In this document: positions 22,960-35,282 of the stretch, in pieces | How positions within the stretch are numbered: position 1 is the first letter of the stretch | Layout of the letters: the number at the start of each line of letters is the position of its first letter | Assembly: GCF_001949145.1 (NCBI RefSeq) | Contig: NW_019091552.1 | Span: 280,989-344,299, forward strand | Length of the DNA stretch: 63,311 bases | From: Acanthaster planci | Taxonomy: Eukaryota > Echinodermata > Asteroidea > Valvatida > Acanthasteridae | Reading direction: 5' to 3' | The notes under the pieces: model-generated | What the model was told of the DNA's origin: nothing | The model's database searches: none | What the model saw: the letters and a program-made list of their open reading frames with translations, nothing else | Made by a program: the position numbers and the translations under genes

Positions 22960-25700
22960 GAAATATCATTAGAACATCGGCAAGTTGGTGATCTCGAAGT
23001 CGTACTGTAATACTATAACGCGCTGAGTTACAGAGGGCAAACATGCATCGGGCGGCTGCTAGCTAGTCTATGAATTCACAAACTACGTAACAATTATGCA
23101 AAATTACTATGCTAATTAGGTACATCGACAGGGGCGGGGCTGTTTGGCAAACGTATCAATTACTAAAATGACATTTATTTACAGGAAATCTTCTTAAATG
23201 TATAATCTTCCAATTGCAATGATAAAACTGCTTTTCATGGGCCCTTTGAAGGCATGCAAATTAGTTAGGTAATTTGGGACCATTTATTGGTCTGCAACCC
23301 GTAAAGTGAGTTTTGGCAACTATCTTCACACATTCATTACCTGTACTTTTTAAAATCCAGTGAAAATATAACCAGAATTAAACACTGCCTTGCAAAATGT
23401 GCACAGCACTTGAGCACGGTATATTTGTCTCGCCTCGAAAAGAAAAACCTACACCTAAAAGGCCTACAATAACGAGAAAAATGTTCATGCTGTCGAACAA
23501 AGCATTAAATGCCGCAAATTAAAGTTGGTTCGTTACCGGCCCATGTGCACGCACGCCGTAAATTTAAAAAGACTTATTTGAAAAAAATATTGGCTGACTA
23601 TAAGGTCCAAACAAAATCTATGAACCAGCTTTTGTGATGACGTGGGAGTACGCGATCGATGAAGGAAACGCCCTCTCGTGACGTGACCTGAAAATATTCT
23701 GCCCCGAAAAAGATTACCAATCAGTTTTTCCCTAGTGTTTTCCTGTTATTTTCCTACTTAACGGTATTAACTGCCTTCATCTTCGCTGCCATCGGTAAGC
23801 TCTATTGTTGGCTCTCTTTTTTTAAAAAAGGTCATTACCTTTAAAGTACACAAAACAAAGAAAGAAAAACAAGACCAACAAAACAACCTCATTTCGGGAA
23901 AGTTATAGCGTATTGAAGGAAATGAACAATTATCAAGAGTCTCTTGCACGATGAATTTGGAAAAAAATGAAAAACGTAACTACTTACATCGTTTATCTAA
24001 AACAGAACAAACAAAAGCTAGCAAGAGACCACTCCCGGTATTACCAATTTGGAAGAAAGGACTTCGATTACGGTATTGACAGGTAAAATCGGATCCTTCC
24101 TTGAGAGATGTACAGTCATGCAGGCAGTTCCTCGTCTAAATGCGCCTTTACATATGTAAGTGTTTGGGGTGCCATGCGTTCATGCTTTTCACTTTCACAA
24201 CACTTTCATGACATAGCACATGTGTGCGTTGAGTTTGGCCATCAAAATCGACCCAGGGGCGATTTTGACGGATATGCAACGCTTGCTTGGCGCATGGAAA
24301 GCCGCCTTAATCTGATTAGACGCCATAAACGGAGTGGCACTGTACTCACACGCACGTTGCTCACCTTGACGCGCGCTACACCCTCTCCGCGGCCGGTTTG
24401 TAAGTGTGACGTCACTTCAGTTTAAATCACGCCCACTGCACATAGAGTTGCACGGAACCACGGGAACCGGAAGTTAACGCGCAATTCGAGTGTTCATCCA
24501 ATGGAAGCGTGTAATCAGTGGTGCGTGCGGGTGTGTGACGGAGTCACTTACAAACCGGATTGGTGAGGACGCAAGTAACGCGCACGTACCACTTGTCCAC
24601 GACGGTTGTACAGCCTCACCATTGATGTCTAATTCTGCTTGTTTTTTGGCTGTGGCTTTTTGGTTACTCTCATGGAAAAAATGCACTTTTTGTCAAATTT
24701 GACAAGCTCTTCCTGGAAAATGATGGCACTATTGCTGAGAGATAGTAACAGGAAGGCTCTGTTCATTTTAGGGGTTTTTCTATTCAAATTGTGATCCCAA
24801 AAGTTACTCATTAAAACACTTGTGAGAAAACATCGCCAACTAACCTACCATCATGGACAGAACCAAAAACGGATTAGGCAGTTTTTTGGGCAGAGGTTTT
24901 TCCTCAGATGACACCACACTTTTGCTTTTGAATAGGACACATGAGAGCCTTTACAAGAACTATATTGGGACTGTATGTGCCCCTTCAATATGAAAAATCC
25001 CAAATTTCCGTCACAGGTCTGAGTGGAGAGTTATTCTCAAAAACAAAAATAATAATCAAAATTCTTGATTGAATTAATAGGCACTAGTACTGGAGGGCTT
25101 ACTGGTGAGTTTGATGGCATACCCACCAGCATGTACCAAATGTGGATTTCAACCTTAACCACAGTGTGTGATCAACCGCTTATCCTGGTTCTGAGGCTGG
25201 AGGGGTCAAATTTCCCCCATAAAGAAATTAAAGCGGAGCAAATAGGTATTATCACTCCTAATACAACCGTCTCTTCCTCCCCGAAGGAAGGTTCTTGTGC
25301 CATTTCGAAAGTGTTACCGCTTTCACTTCCTCAAAAATGCAACATGTCATCAGCTACCTCACTCCTCCACGTCGGAAACACAACTGTGTATTACTACATG
25401 CTTGCCACTTGTGACAAAGAATATTGTTAAGGACAGGGGCTGACATAAAAGGTAAAAACGTTCTCTTATACCCGACAGCAGATGCATTCTTCGCCCATTT
25501 ATGTCAGAAGACCTCCCTTAAAATCTTTTGCAAAAAAACTGAGCCGAAAGTAAGCAGATCTCTCCCTCTATAATTTCTTTGCGCACGTGATGTCCCTAAC
25601 GATACAGACAGAAATCAAATCAAGACAAGATAGAGAGCATCTAACTACCCCAGACAAACATTTCCATGCGCTCAACTCTACTGTTCCTTCTCCTGGCCTA
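22960..25700. other. No supported gene
   Basis: Short ORFs only. It includes a 10-bp-arm hairpin TCAAAATCG...CGATTTTGA near 24,241-24,268 and the inverted-repeat element at 24,393-24,558. The 121-codon plus frame at 25,065-25,430 starts at TTG, and I recognise nothing in it. Confidence 0.4.
24393..24558. mobile_element. Short inverted-repeat element (MITE-like)
   Basis: CCGGTTTGTAAGTG at 24,393-24,406 is repeated exactly inverted as CACTTACAAACCGG at 24,545-24,558, with partial pairing continuing inward around GTGACGTCAC / GTGACGGAGTCAC. The 166-bp unit has no coding capacity. Flanking GCGCG-rich arms (24,340-24,390 and 24,560-24,600) may extend the foldback. No clear target duplication was found. 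Confidence 0.55.
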
Positions 25701-25729
25701 AATGACATCTCTAGCATTGAATTTTCCCC

Positions 25730-25995
25730 CTATGCTAATCAACGATCGATTCATTGACGCCTTTCAACCGCATTCGGCGTCAGAGCGCGTTGACTTGGCA
25801 ACCAAGTTCGTGGCGAAGTTTGAGAGGCGTTCCCGGTGACGTCTCGGCCGTGGGGTCCGGCTTATTATCAAGCAGCCAAGCAGGGGCAGAGGCGGACTAC
25901 AGCACCATTGCGAGTCGTTGAGGGAGCAGGGGCTACAGACATTTGGGTGAGACAACGAACGCCTAAATAAGCAGACATACTCAGTCGACATCAGA
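25730..25995 (+). promoter_or_regulatory. Candidate luqin promoter
   Basis: A CpG-rich stretch lies directly upstream of the proposed first exon. It contains a TATA-like CTAAATAA (25,963-25,970), an octamer-like ATGCTAAT (about 25,733) and an ATCGATTC (about 25,747) of the kind bound by POU and Onecut factors. Transcription would begin near 25,985-26,000. The assignment rests on position and composition only. Confidence 0.35.
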
Positions 25996-26067
25996 AGCTG
26001 GCAGAGTGCACTTACAACACCCCGTCAGAAGATACCTCGCAGATACCTGTAAGACGCTGTGTCAAGA

Positions 26068-26102
26068 ATGGTAAACGGAAAAGGCCAAGCAGAATGCTCA
26101 AG
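26068..26102 (+). CDS. Luqin precursor, candidate exon 1 (start codon)
   Basis: ATG at 26,068 sits in a strong Kozak context (AAGAATGG), at the end of a GC-rich leader, and is followed by 11 codons (MVNGKGQAECS) plus two bases up to a good donor TCAAG/GTAAAC. The exon ends in phase 2, exactly what the peptide exon at 33,891 requires; joining gives an Arg codon across the splice. The product would be a 101-residue precursor with the hydrophobic signal core at about residues 23-38. The competing start is at 33,402. I prefer this one for its Kozak match, donor quality and promoter-like upstream DNA, but phase agreement alone has a one-in-three chance. Confidence 0.45.
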
Positions 26103-27333
26103 GTAAACGATTTGCTGTTACATTTCCTGGTTGTTTTCGCCCCAAAGATTTGGTTTAGAGTGATGATGTCTAACAACTTTGGAAATGGTCATTTCAGTTT
26201 TATAGCTTTTATGATCGTGTTGCATTTGCTCTAGTTGTTAATTAAATGGTCCGAATATTAAAAAATGACATAGAGATTGTATATTTCTAGAAAAAGTTCT
26301 ATCTGCGGAAGAAGAAATATCTTAAAATAAATTTACTTGACAATAACAGCTTCTTTTTAACAGTAATTATTTTTTTAATGAAACAGCCGCAATGTTGCTG
26401 CTCAGAAATACTCGCTGATGCAGGTACACCAATCAAAGGTTACCGGCAGTGTTACTGGCAGCAGCGAGTTTATATATTACGACGCCTCGATTACCCAAGG
26501 GAACAAAATTTTTAACTTTTCTCAATTATCTCCGTCTTTATTATTCACCCTTTTGATACGTTCTTGTTTCAGTAACACGACGTACAGCTAGGATTATTTT
26601 AACAATTTTCCTCCCTTATTGTATTTTTTCTTTATTATTTAAAATAGCAAAAACACGCTGAAATATTGTTACCACTGACGAAGTAATTGCTATCACATGA
26701 TTATTACTGAAATGGCACCTAACATGATGTCATTTCTGTAAACCATTTCCAAAAAGGTTTTGAAAATATTGCAATAGGTGGCTTAGGCTATCATGTCGAA
26801 AAGGGACGGTGAAAAATTATTTCGAAATTTATACAGTTTTCCTAAAGTAAAGGACAACTACGCTCGAAGACTCACTTTAAAACAAATAGTTTTGTATGAG
26901 ACAAAGCAGGTGAGGCTTGAGAAGGTAGGACGGAGAGGAAGCTAGTATCGCTTCTAATGAGGCTTGCTGCAAATGCTCATCAGATGGGTCAAGGGGAAAA
27001 TATTTCGGAGCGTCTTCAGTCATTTAGTCTTTCAGGACTAATTGCGCCCATGCCTGAGGTGTTACCACGTCAAAACACTGAATGTAACTTCGAGTACTAA
27101 GCATGACTCTCTGACATTGAGCGTAAGACTCACGCATTTAGAGTATTCTCGCACTCTCATCAATGTGGGACTTCTCACGTCAGAAAAAAAAAGCTGAAAG
27201 GATGTATGTTTCTCAATCTGTTCATGTCCAGTCTTTGTTAAGCAGTGACTGCGTTTTTTTTTCTGAATGCCTGTCTATATCAGCTCCTCTTCTTGTAAAA
27301 AGGAAATCTGCGCATTTGCTGCGTGTGGCCTAA

Positions 27334-27605
27334 GTGCGGAGTGTGGCCTTGTGGTTAGCATTCTGTCACTCTCGATCACAGGTCGGAGGTTCGAATCCAG
27401 CAGCTGGCAACATGCTGTGACCTCCAGCGGGTGACTTTACCCCTGCTGTCCTCCCTCTTCGCAAGTAAAGTGGGTACATGTTGGGACAGAGACAGTGTGT
27501 GCTGATACTGACAGTTGGTGGTCTTGCCGGTATCGCAAACGATGTAATAATTGGTAAAACTCTCCAAGGTCGTCACGGTGTGAATTAAGTGCTATACGTG
27601 AGCAC
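27334..27605 (+). repeat. tRNA-derived SINE
   Basis: A pol III A box (TGGCCTTGTGGTTAGC, 27,344-27,359) is followed about 30 bases later by a perfect B box (GGTTCGAATCC, 27,388-27,398). The surrounding sequence does not fold into a complete tRNA cloverleaf: the T-stem arms GGAGG and CCAGC mispair and there is no acceptor stem. It is therefore a tRNA-related SINE head. The unrelated body continues to about 27,600. Confidence 0.7.
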
Positions 27606-30600
27606 TAACCGTTGAACGATATTGATAGGCAGTTACAGTGGCGATAATGTCGAACGTGTGTTGTGCGTGCAGAACATACGACCTCCCATACGATTTGTCT
27701 CATTCTAAAAGCTTAATGAATTTCGACAGTGTCGTCTTCCATATTTTTTTTCGAAAAAATAGTGAAACTGCAAGCAACAGTGATTATTCAGGTATTGCGT
27801 GAAGTGGAAGTTTAGAAAGAATAGACTTAAAGTCTTCCCGGTTAGAGAAATGTTGCCGGTGTAACATAAGACACAGTTATTGTGATGAGATGGAGAATAG
27901 TGGAGAAAATATAGTTTGAAAGATCTCAAAGTAGAATTTTATAGTAAATATAGCTCTGTCTACCAAGAATGTTTTCTTTGTCTAATTTTAGTAGCACTCT
28001 GGGGGAGAATGTGCAATCGGCACATCAATTTGGCCTTGCCGTGTTCTCATATACAGCTTCCTTGGTGTTTGTCCAGAGATGAACAGGTGAATTACAATTG
28101 AAAACGGACAAGCGACCGTCATAATAAAACCAGTCATAGGATTTAAATCTTAAGAGAACATTATTTGAAATCATTGAAAAATTACATATATACTTCGTCA
28201 GAGAGAAACAGGCAAAATAAAAACATGTAGTACTCCAGTGGGCAGTCCGGTGCGAAATTTGTCACATTTTAATGTTCAGTTGGATGACGAATTTTCCTTC
28301 CTTCACAGAAAAGTCTCAGTCAGGCTGTTTATGGGCACTTTATTTTAAAGGATCAAATAAGGATCAAGAACGGTTACCTTTTTGGCGGGAGAGATGTGGG
28401 CAGAAATCTTAATTCATCATTGATTAGAAGATTTCGAGATAAAATTTTGGTTTAATCACTCCATACCAAATGGAACAACACCTGTGAATTTTCAAAATGT
28501 TGACAGAGAATTAAGAAAATGCTTGAATAATTTTAATGCTTTTGATGGACATTTGTGATACCTGTATAAATGGTTCTGACTGCTGACTGGCCATTGGTTA
28601 TCACGTTTGCTTTGCCACTGGACATTTTAAAAGGAAGTTAAACATGTAATTCAAACATGTTTTGTCTTTTTTATAGACACTCTTAAACCAGGTTGGTTTA
28701 AAACAACCACTAACTGATTGATATGCGTTCAAATATATCAGGTTGGTTAGACAGGTATCTACCATTTATGATATACTTCAACCAATTTGTTATAGTTAAA
28801 CCAAACCAAAATTGGCAGTTACGCCAGATATATAAAAGTGGCACAAAAATTAAACCTAGGTTTCAACTGAAGCTCAGAGAGTCAAGGAAATCTTGACTCT
28901 CCATCAGTTGAATAAATATATTCAGAGAAAAACCGAATTAAAAAGGGTTTGTCCTGATGAAAAACTTTTAAAGTAAACCTGTTTTCTCCACACCCGCTTT
29001 GGCGCCAAACACAAACGTCTTACTTTGTCTACAGTGCGTCTTTACTCTTGAGGATAAAACAATGAAGGGGGAAATGAAAAGTATGCAATGTTTTCAGTGC
29101 CTACAAAATTTTTCATTTTCATTTAGTGGATCAAAATCACAATTTCAAAATACAATATCCTGATTCGTACGAGTTCAGTGTGTGTCAATGTTTACATGCA
29201 ATTTTTTCTGGTCTCGCCCATTCCACAGTCAATAACAACGCGGGGTCTCCGTTGACAAAGATGCTTTTTTTTTGCGTCAGCTGTGTTGATTTAAAAAAAG
29301 GTTGAATCTGATTTGAACTTCACATAATCAGAGAATAAAAACTCGAAACAGGTTATCTTTTTTTATGAAGTCGAACATTTCCTGCGTGCTTGGGCTGTTA
29401 TCGGCCCTATGTATTAGCAATGATATTTTCCCTCGCTTTTTTCAAACAATACTTCAGAGTCAATGCACAGCGGCGGAGTATGAACATCTCACAGTATTAA
29501 CATTGAGATGCATTGACCTGTACAAAGATGCGTAGACCTACTGTCTCATCCTTTATAGAACTTTTCTTTTTAACCTAATAAAAATTCGTCATCTAAGTAG
29601 GCTTTATCTGATTTATCTGGTAATTGATATTTTGTGGATTTTGTATATGTTTTTGTTCCTGTTGAATATTTACTTATTTTTTATTTAATGAACTTTTTAA
29701 AATCGCAAATCACTGCAGTGCAAATCACCCTTTGATCTGCTATATAGTGATGCTATAGCAAAATAAATTGATGAATAAATATACAAAGCCACGCTCTTCA
29801 CTGTCTGGGTCATATTTTATCCTTATACGATCGAGTACAGTCTTAAAACTCTTAGAGATGGGCATTTTGCTTTCATCAGTTACCAAGAAAATACTAACTC
29901 AATTATACCTTGACCTGACCTAACATAACTTAGCCCTATACATTTCTGGCAGTGTGACGCACCCCACAAATGCAGCACTTACGTGTATAGCTGCAAAACC
30001 TGTTAGGGCCGTCACTAAAGTTTACGTCGCAGGACATGCCGACTTTTAGACATCCCCAAGCATGCTTTACGAAAATTATGGAACATTCTCTTCCTTTCCT
30101 CAAACGAAATTGACAGTTCTTTGGTGCGAGCTTACCGCATAGACGCGCAAGTTTATGCTCGTTTGACGCGGAGCGCGCTGAGTACGCGCAACAAATTTAT
30201 TCTGGAATGTATCGTCTGCGCGTGCATGCCGAATGCTTACAAGAACCCGGTTGGAAAACTTCGTCTGTCAGTCTTTCTTTCGCCGGTGAGGGTGCACTTC
30301 AAGTCAGGGCGGATTAAATGTGTATGTGTATATGTGTACATAGAGTTCATGCTCATTTATGAAGCAAATTAACTCTCTACGCATTCCTCCTCCCCTATTT
30401 TGAGCCTGGTGTAAGCAATGTACTTTTCAGCATAATGTATTTTATGGACTGATCTTTGTAGCAGAATCTAGATAAAGATCTGTCTTTCCTCCAAGAAAAA
30501 ATCCGCCATAAACGCCCTACTGTTAGCTCTCGTATATGAATCCCGTGAATTTTGTATAGTTTAACCAGCCATGACTCTACCGATCTTTCCCTCTGTCGCG

Positions 30601-33401
30601 GACATGATATACGAGCTTGCAATGTCCCCTGTTGGAACAGGCTCCTTAGCCAGCGAAGTAATACGGTCTTTTTCTTGGTATAGCTGGTTGATTAAGCATG
30701 ACTTTCCCCACCGATTTCCTGTGGAATTTGTACCCCCTGCGTCAAAACGAACGCCTTCCCAAATAACTGTTGTCATTTTTGACTTACGTGTCCGTACAAG
30801 CGCCACCGGCGAGAGCCCGCTCAATCGATCCGCCCGTAAATCGGAGATTCATTACCGCATAATTGTGCTGGGAAATCTCGCGAGTCGTGAGCCTGCATCC
30901 TTTTAGGTATTATTTGAATCGCCCGGCGCAGGCAGCGCACTCAGCCCGGGTAGCATAATGATGAATACAGCTTTTTATCAAAGTTAAATATAACTTAGTA
31001 ATAAATTCCCACAAGGTTAAGAAACAGTAAGTTTAGTAAGTAAGTAGGGTTCTTCCTAACTCAAGATATTTATTTCTAATTTCCGGAACGGAACTCATAT
31101 ACGTTGCGATTAATAGAAAAGCTGGAGTTCGTTTGACTTCAAACAAAGGGCTTAAAGAAGTCCGACGTTTGATTGAAATGTTTCAATAAAACAGCGTAAA
31201 AATGGAACACCCAAAGGTTGGATACGGTACTGAATGCTACAAAGTTGATAGACTAAGGATTGGGGATAACAAGGAGAAATAACTGCGGTGCAGAATGGTT
31301 GATTCGTGTAAAAAATGTTAAATTGATGTGCGCAGCATGATGTAGATTTGGAAAGAGGGTCCGGGCAAAATTTTATCCGCAAGATGCGTTTTGCAAACTG
31401 CAGTTGTGTTGTACCTGTTTTTGTTCTTTGTTCTATTAGACTAAATGCTTAGAAAACCTCTACTGCCTGTAACCGATTTCCGTTTTATTCTTTTCATAAA
31501 TGCTTTCATTAATCTGTATCAAACTTGACAAGAATCTGTGTTGGGATTTATCGGTGTGTTGCTTTCATACTTTTTAGAAATAATTTCTGAAGCCTATACT
31601 TTCAGCAGCAAAATAGTTCTTGATGTTGATACAAATTTCTCCTTTAAGGCATGCAGAGAATTTGTTCTGTTTGCAAAATGGACCAATCGGGCTGGCGAAT
31701 AGCCACACCTCTAGCCCGATAAAGGTCGACTGGCTGGTGCTAATCGTTCCAACAATTTGGCAGCAACTGGACATTGCTTCGTGTAAAAAAATAAAAGAAG
31801 AAAAATACCCAGATCTGAGGCTTTGGCGGACTTTCCGAGTAAAAACGAATGCGTTGAAGACTTCTTAAACGAAAAGGTAATGAAATTTTGGCTTTTTCTT
31901 GCCTCAATACAGAATCAAAGCTCGGCCTTGTAGCTCTGTACGACCTGTGCTTTTTCCTGCTTGACAACTCTGGCCCATTTTAACATTTTGATTGTCTTTC
32001 TCAGATCGAAAGGGAATGTGTGCGCTAGAAATACCGGCGTCAAGAAATTTCATTTGTACTAATTAAAGAGTGTATTTTAAACCACATCACCTGAACTTTC
32101 AACCCACCTAAACTGTTTCTCTGCTAGGGCGGATACAAAACCATTTTTAGGAGGGGACATCATTTTTTCGGGCCCCGTGTCCAGGTTTAGTGAACTTCTT
32201 CGTGTACCTTTTTTTTGGCATTCTTGAGGGGTGACACTTGTGGGGTTGAACGTTTTGAGACGATTAGAAAGAAATAGTTACAAAAAAGAACTTCTCATCA
32301 TATTTCGAAATGAAAGTGAAACCCCTCCCGGACCAGACCCGACCCCCATCCGATATTCCAATATCTCAAGGCGGTGACAAATTTCTTCTGGTCACAGAGG
32401 TCGTAATTCTCCCACATCAGACCTTACAAAACATGTTCAACCTGACAGGCACACCTAAAACCTCTTTCGACCAACAAACAATTTTCGAAAAGTTTTCCTC
32501 ATGATTTAAATTTTATAAAGCCATGCCGTACAATTCTACACCAATTGACTTTGACGAAGCTTACTGAATGATAAAACACCTAATTTAGATTAGGTGATCA
32601 CAGGTTTTGGTAGGAAAAGGCAGACTTCTGCCAAATCTTTACCAAATCTTCTCTTCCAAAAACTTCCCAGGGATCCTTCCAAGGAAAATTTCCAAACTGG
32701 CGGCAAAGAGTCATTCAACACTGCAAAGGATGACTTCCTTTCCACTGCGCAATAACCTTTCTGCCGGGGGAGGGGAGAATTCGGAATCAAATCAAATCAA
32801 TGGGCGTCTTTCGCAACGGACTTAAAACATTTCGATTTTGGGCAAGTGTAAGACAATGTATTCAGAGGAAGGGGGTAAAATGGACGAAAACGGATAAATT
32901 GATTGCTAAAACGTGCGTTGTTTTAGGTTTGTCCTGCCCGTACAAGGAATTATCGAATTTGGAGTGAAGGGGAGGCACATTCGATTGATTTCTTCTTCAG
33001 AAATGACGCTTCTGGAAAACTCTAAGAGTTAATCGAAAGTGCCGTAACGGTGAGAAACAACTCGCTGGAAAGTCGCGTTTAAGGCGCACACTTGTATTAG
33101 TACTTCTCCCGGGCAAATGTACAGCTTATCTCAGATGGGTTAAGTGGATCTGGACTTTATCAATATTTACCACTGTATTAATTACCTTTTGCGCTGTAAT
33201 TAGCTTGTGAGGTTGGGAGACTATCGGGAAGATTCGTGCTGACTTTTGCTGCCATCACCGTCGAAGTGCATCGGCCCCGCAGACGTGCCGGCCCGGCCAT
33301 CTTTACCTTACCCGACACAGACCGCATCCTGATAGCGTGCACCGGCGCTGACGTGGTTGCGAGTTCGTAATCGTGACGGAGCATCAACTAACAGACGGAG
33401 C

Positions 33402-33439
33402 ATGCAATCCCGTGTGAATTCCGGCCGGGGGAATTGGCG
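33402..33439 (+). CDS. Luqin precursor, alternative exon 1
   Basis: ATG at 33,402 followed by 12 codons (MQSRVNSGRGNW) and two bases up to a donor-like GGCG/GTAGGG. It also ends in phase 2 and would join cleanly to the peptide exon 450 bases downstream, giving a 102-residue precursor. It lies in a GC-rich patch (33.2-33.45 kb) that could be an internal promoter. The start context (GAGCATGC) and donor are weaker than those at 26,068. It could be an alternative first exon or chance. Confidence 0.25.
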
Positions 33440-33890
33440 GTAGGGCGTGTGTTCCGAGTTGCGTTTATCCTTGCGTCTTATCTGATCTGTGCTGTCGATC
33501 GTGCACGCCTGATTACACAGGATCGAGGTTGAACTCTCACGTTGAATTGGTATCTTAGCGCGGAGGAGATAATGGACTTAAGAGTTCTAGCAAAAGATAT
33601 AAAAAAAATTCTAGTAGTACATCTTTTAATATAGACGCTGCTTGGATTTTCTGCTTGTTTTTCAACAGATCTTTCTGGCTTTGTATTTGATTTTTTACAG
33701 CATCCTCGGCCCTTGGACCGCCATAGTGCCTCGTCACAAAAGTGTTGAAGCATTGGAATCTTAACTAGAGCTCTACTGTCGCCTTGTAATATTTTTTAGA
33801 GCTAATTGGGGATCACCTCCAGACTCTTTTAAGGAAAGAATTTTGGTGGGTTGATCTTATAAGGACTTATTTTGACCTTTCTCTCCTCAG

Positions 33891-34042
33891 GACGGGCAGT
33901 GTCTGGCCTGGCTTGGTGCGTTTCTGTATCTGGCTCCTATTGACGCTACTAGTTGCCCAAGCCCTCCTGGGCAGCTCTGCCACAGCGGATGAGAAGGGCC
34001 GATTCCCCAAGTTCATGAGATGGGGAAAGAGGTACAGCCCAG
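33891..34042 (+). CDS. Luqin-type neuropeptide precursor, peptide exon
   Basis: After a strong acceptor (GACCTTTCTCTCCTCAG) the exon runs 152 bases to the donor CCCAG/GTGAGT. It encodes the signal-peptide core RFCIWLLLTLLVAQALLG, a cleavage region SSATA, then DEKGRFPKFMRW followed by Gly-Lys-Arg and YSP. The Gly gives the C-terminal amide and Lys-Arg the convertase site, so the mature product should be DEKGRFPKFMRW-amide. C-terminal RW-amide with PKFM before it is the hallmark of echinoderm luqins; the starfish peptide as I recall it is EEKTRFPKFMRW-amide. As in that family, the peptide directly follows the signal peptide with no spacer. Luqins are secreted neuropeptides acting on a G-protein-coupled receptor; the starfish form relaxes tube feet. 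The exon has no Met, so the start is in an upstream exon (26,068 or 33,402). It begins in phase 2 and ends in phase 1. Confidence 0.92.
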
Positions 34043-34645
34043 GTGAGTGAACATCGGTATTGCTTTGATGTCATCAGTGGTTGGAGGGGTAGGATTGGGG
34101 GGCGGGTTTGGGTTTGAGTGGTGTTGGTGGGGTAGGTTGAAGGATCAAAACGGACAGGTAGCCGGCAAACATCCATAGACAAGCTTGGCCGTTCTCCAGT
34201 ACTCAACTTCTCAGGCTTTGTCAGATGTCACCAATGATATCTTTTCCATTCAACAACGTTTCGTGACAGAAAATCTCTAGGAGTTCCATTTTCCAAACTG
34301 AAATATCAAATGTTGTTTCTTTTTGGAAAATTTTGGAGTATTTCTTTAAGAATTGGCCGAAAAAAGTTCTTCTAGTTAAGTCGCTCAATTTTTGTGTATA
34401 TACTCGCAGCTAGTCTAAAACCACGCTTAATTTTTGGGCCTTTCGCTCTTTTGATTAAAAATAAATAAGAGCTTTTCTTTTGAAGTCAAATACCAATAGA
34501 CCGACTTGACATCTTTCTAGGAATGATCTAACTGCACCATTCTTAACTACAATAATTCCTGCATTTAAACGTGACTGCGAATATGTTAGTGCGCAGAATG
34601 TATGTGGGCACAACTGTCTAATAAGTTCAAATTTCGAGTTGAACC

Positions 34646-35282
34646 NNNNNNNNNNNNNNNNNNNNNNNNNNNNNNNNNNNNNNNNNNNNNNNNNNNNNNN
34701 NNNNNNNNNNNNNNNNNNNNNNNNNNNNNNNNNNNNNNNNNNNNNNNNNNNNNNNNNNNNNNNNNNNNNNNNNNNNNNNNNNNNNNNNNNNNNNNNNNNN
34801 NNNNNNNNNNNNNNNNNNNNNNNNNNNNNNNNNNNNNNNNNNNNNNNNNNNNNNNNNNNNNNNNNNNNNNNNNNNNNNNNNNNNNNNNNNNNNNNNNNNN
34901 NNNNNNNNNNNNNNNNNNNNNNNNNNNNNNNNNNNNNNNNNNNNNNNNNNNNNNNNNNNNNNNNNNNNNNNNNNNNNNNNNNNNNNNNNNNNNNNNNNNN
35001 NNNNNNNNNNNNNNNNNNNNNNNNNNNNNNNNNNNNNNNNNNNNNNNNNNNNNNNNNNNNNNNNNNNNNNNNNNNNNNNNNNNNNNNNNNNNNNNNNNNN
35101 NNNNNNNNNNNNNNNNNNNNNNNNNNNNNNNNNNNNNNNNNNNNNNNNNNNNNNNNNNNNNNNNNNNNNNNNNNNNNNNNNNNNNNNNNNNNNNNNNNNN
35201 NNNNNNNNNNNNNNNNNNNNNNNNNNNNNNNNNNNNNNNNNNNNNNNNNNNNNNNNNNNNNNNNNNNNNNNNNNNNNNNNNN
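34646..35282. other. Assembly gap (Ns)
   Basis: 637 consecutive unknown bases. The frames running across it are artefacts. Confidence 1.

Larger units (their letters stand above)
26103..33890 (+). other. Proposed luqin intron 1
   Basis: About 7.8 kb with GT..AG ends. It contains a tRNA-derived SINE (27.3 kb) and CpG-rich patches at 30.1-30.3, 30.55-30.9 and 33.2-33.45 kb. The ORFs at 30,571-30,906 (plus) and 30,561-30,824 (minus) overlap each other and match nothing I know. Confidence 0.4.

Noticed and set aside
27334-27415. Functional tRNA gene
   Set aside because: A and B boxes are present, but the T-stem mispairs and no acceptor stem is found; it is a SINE head.
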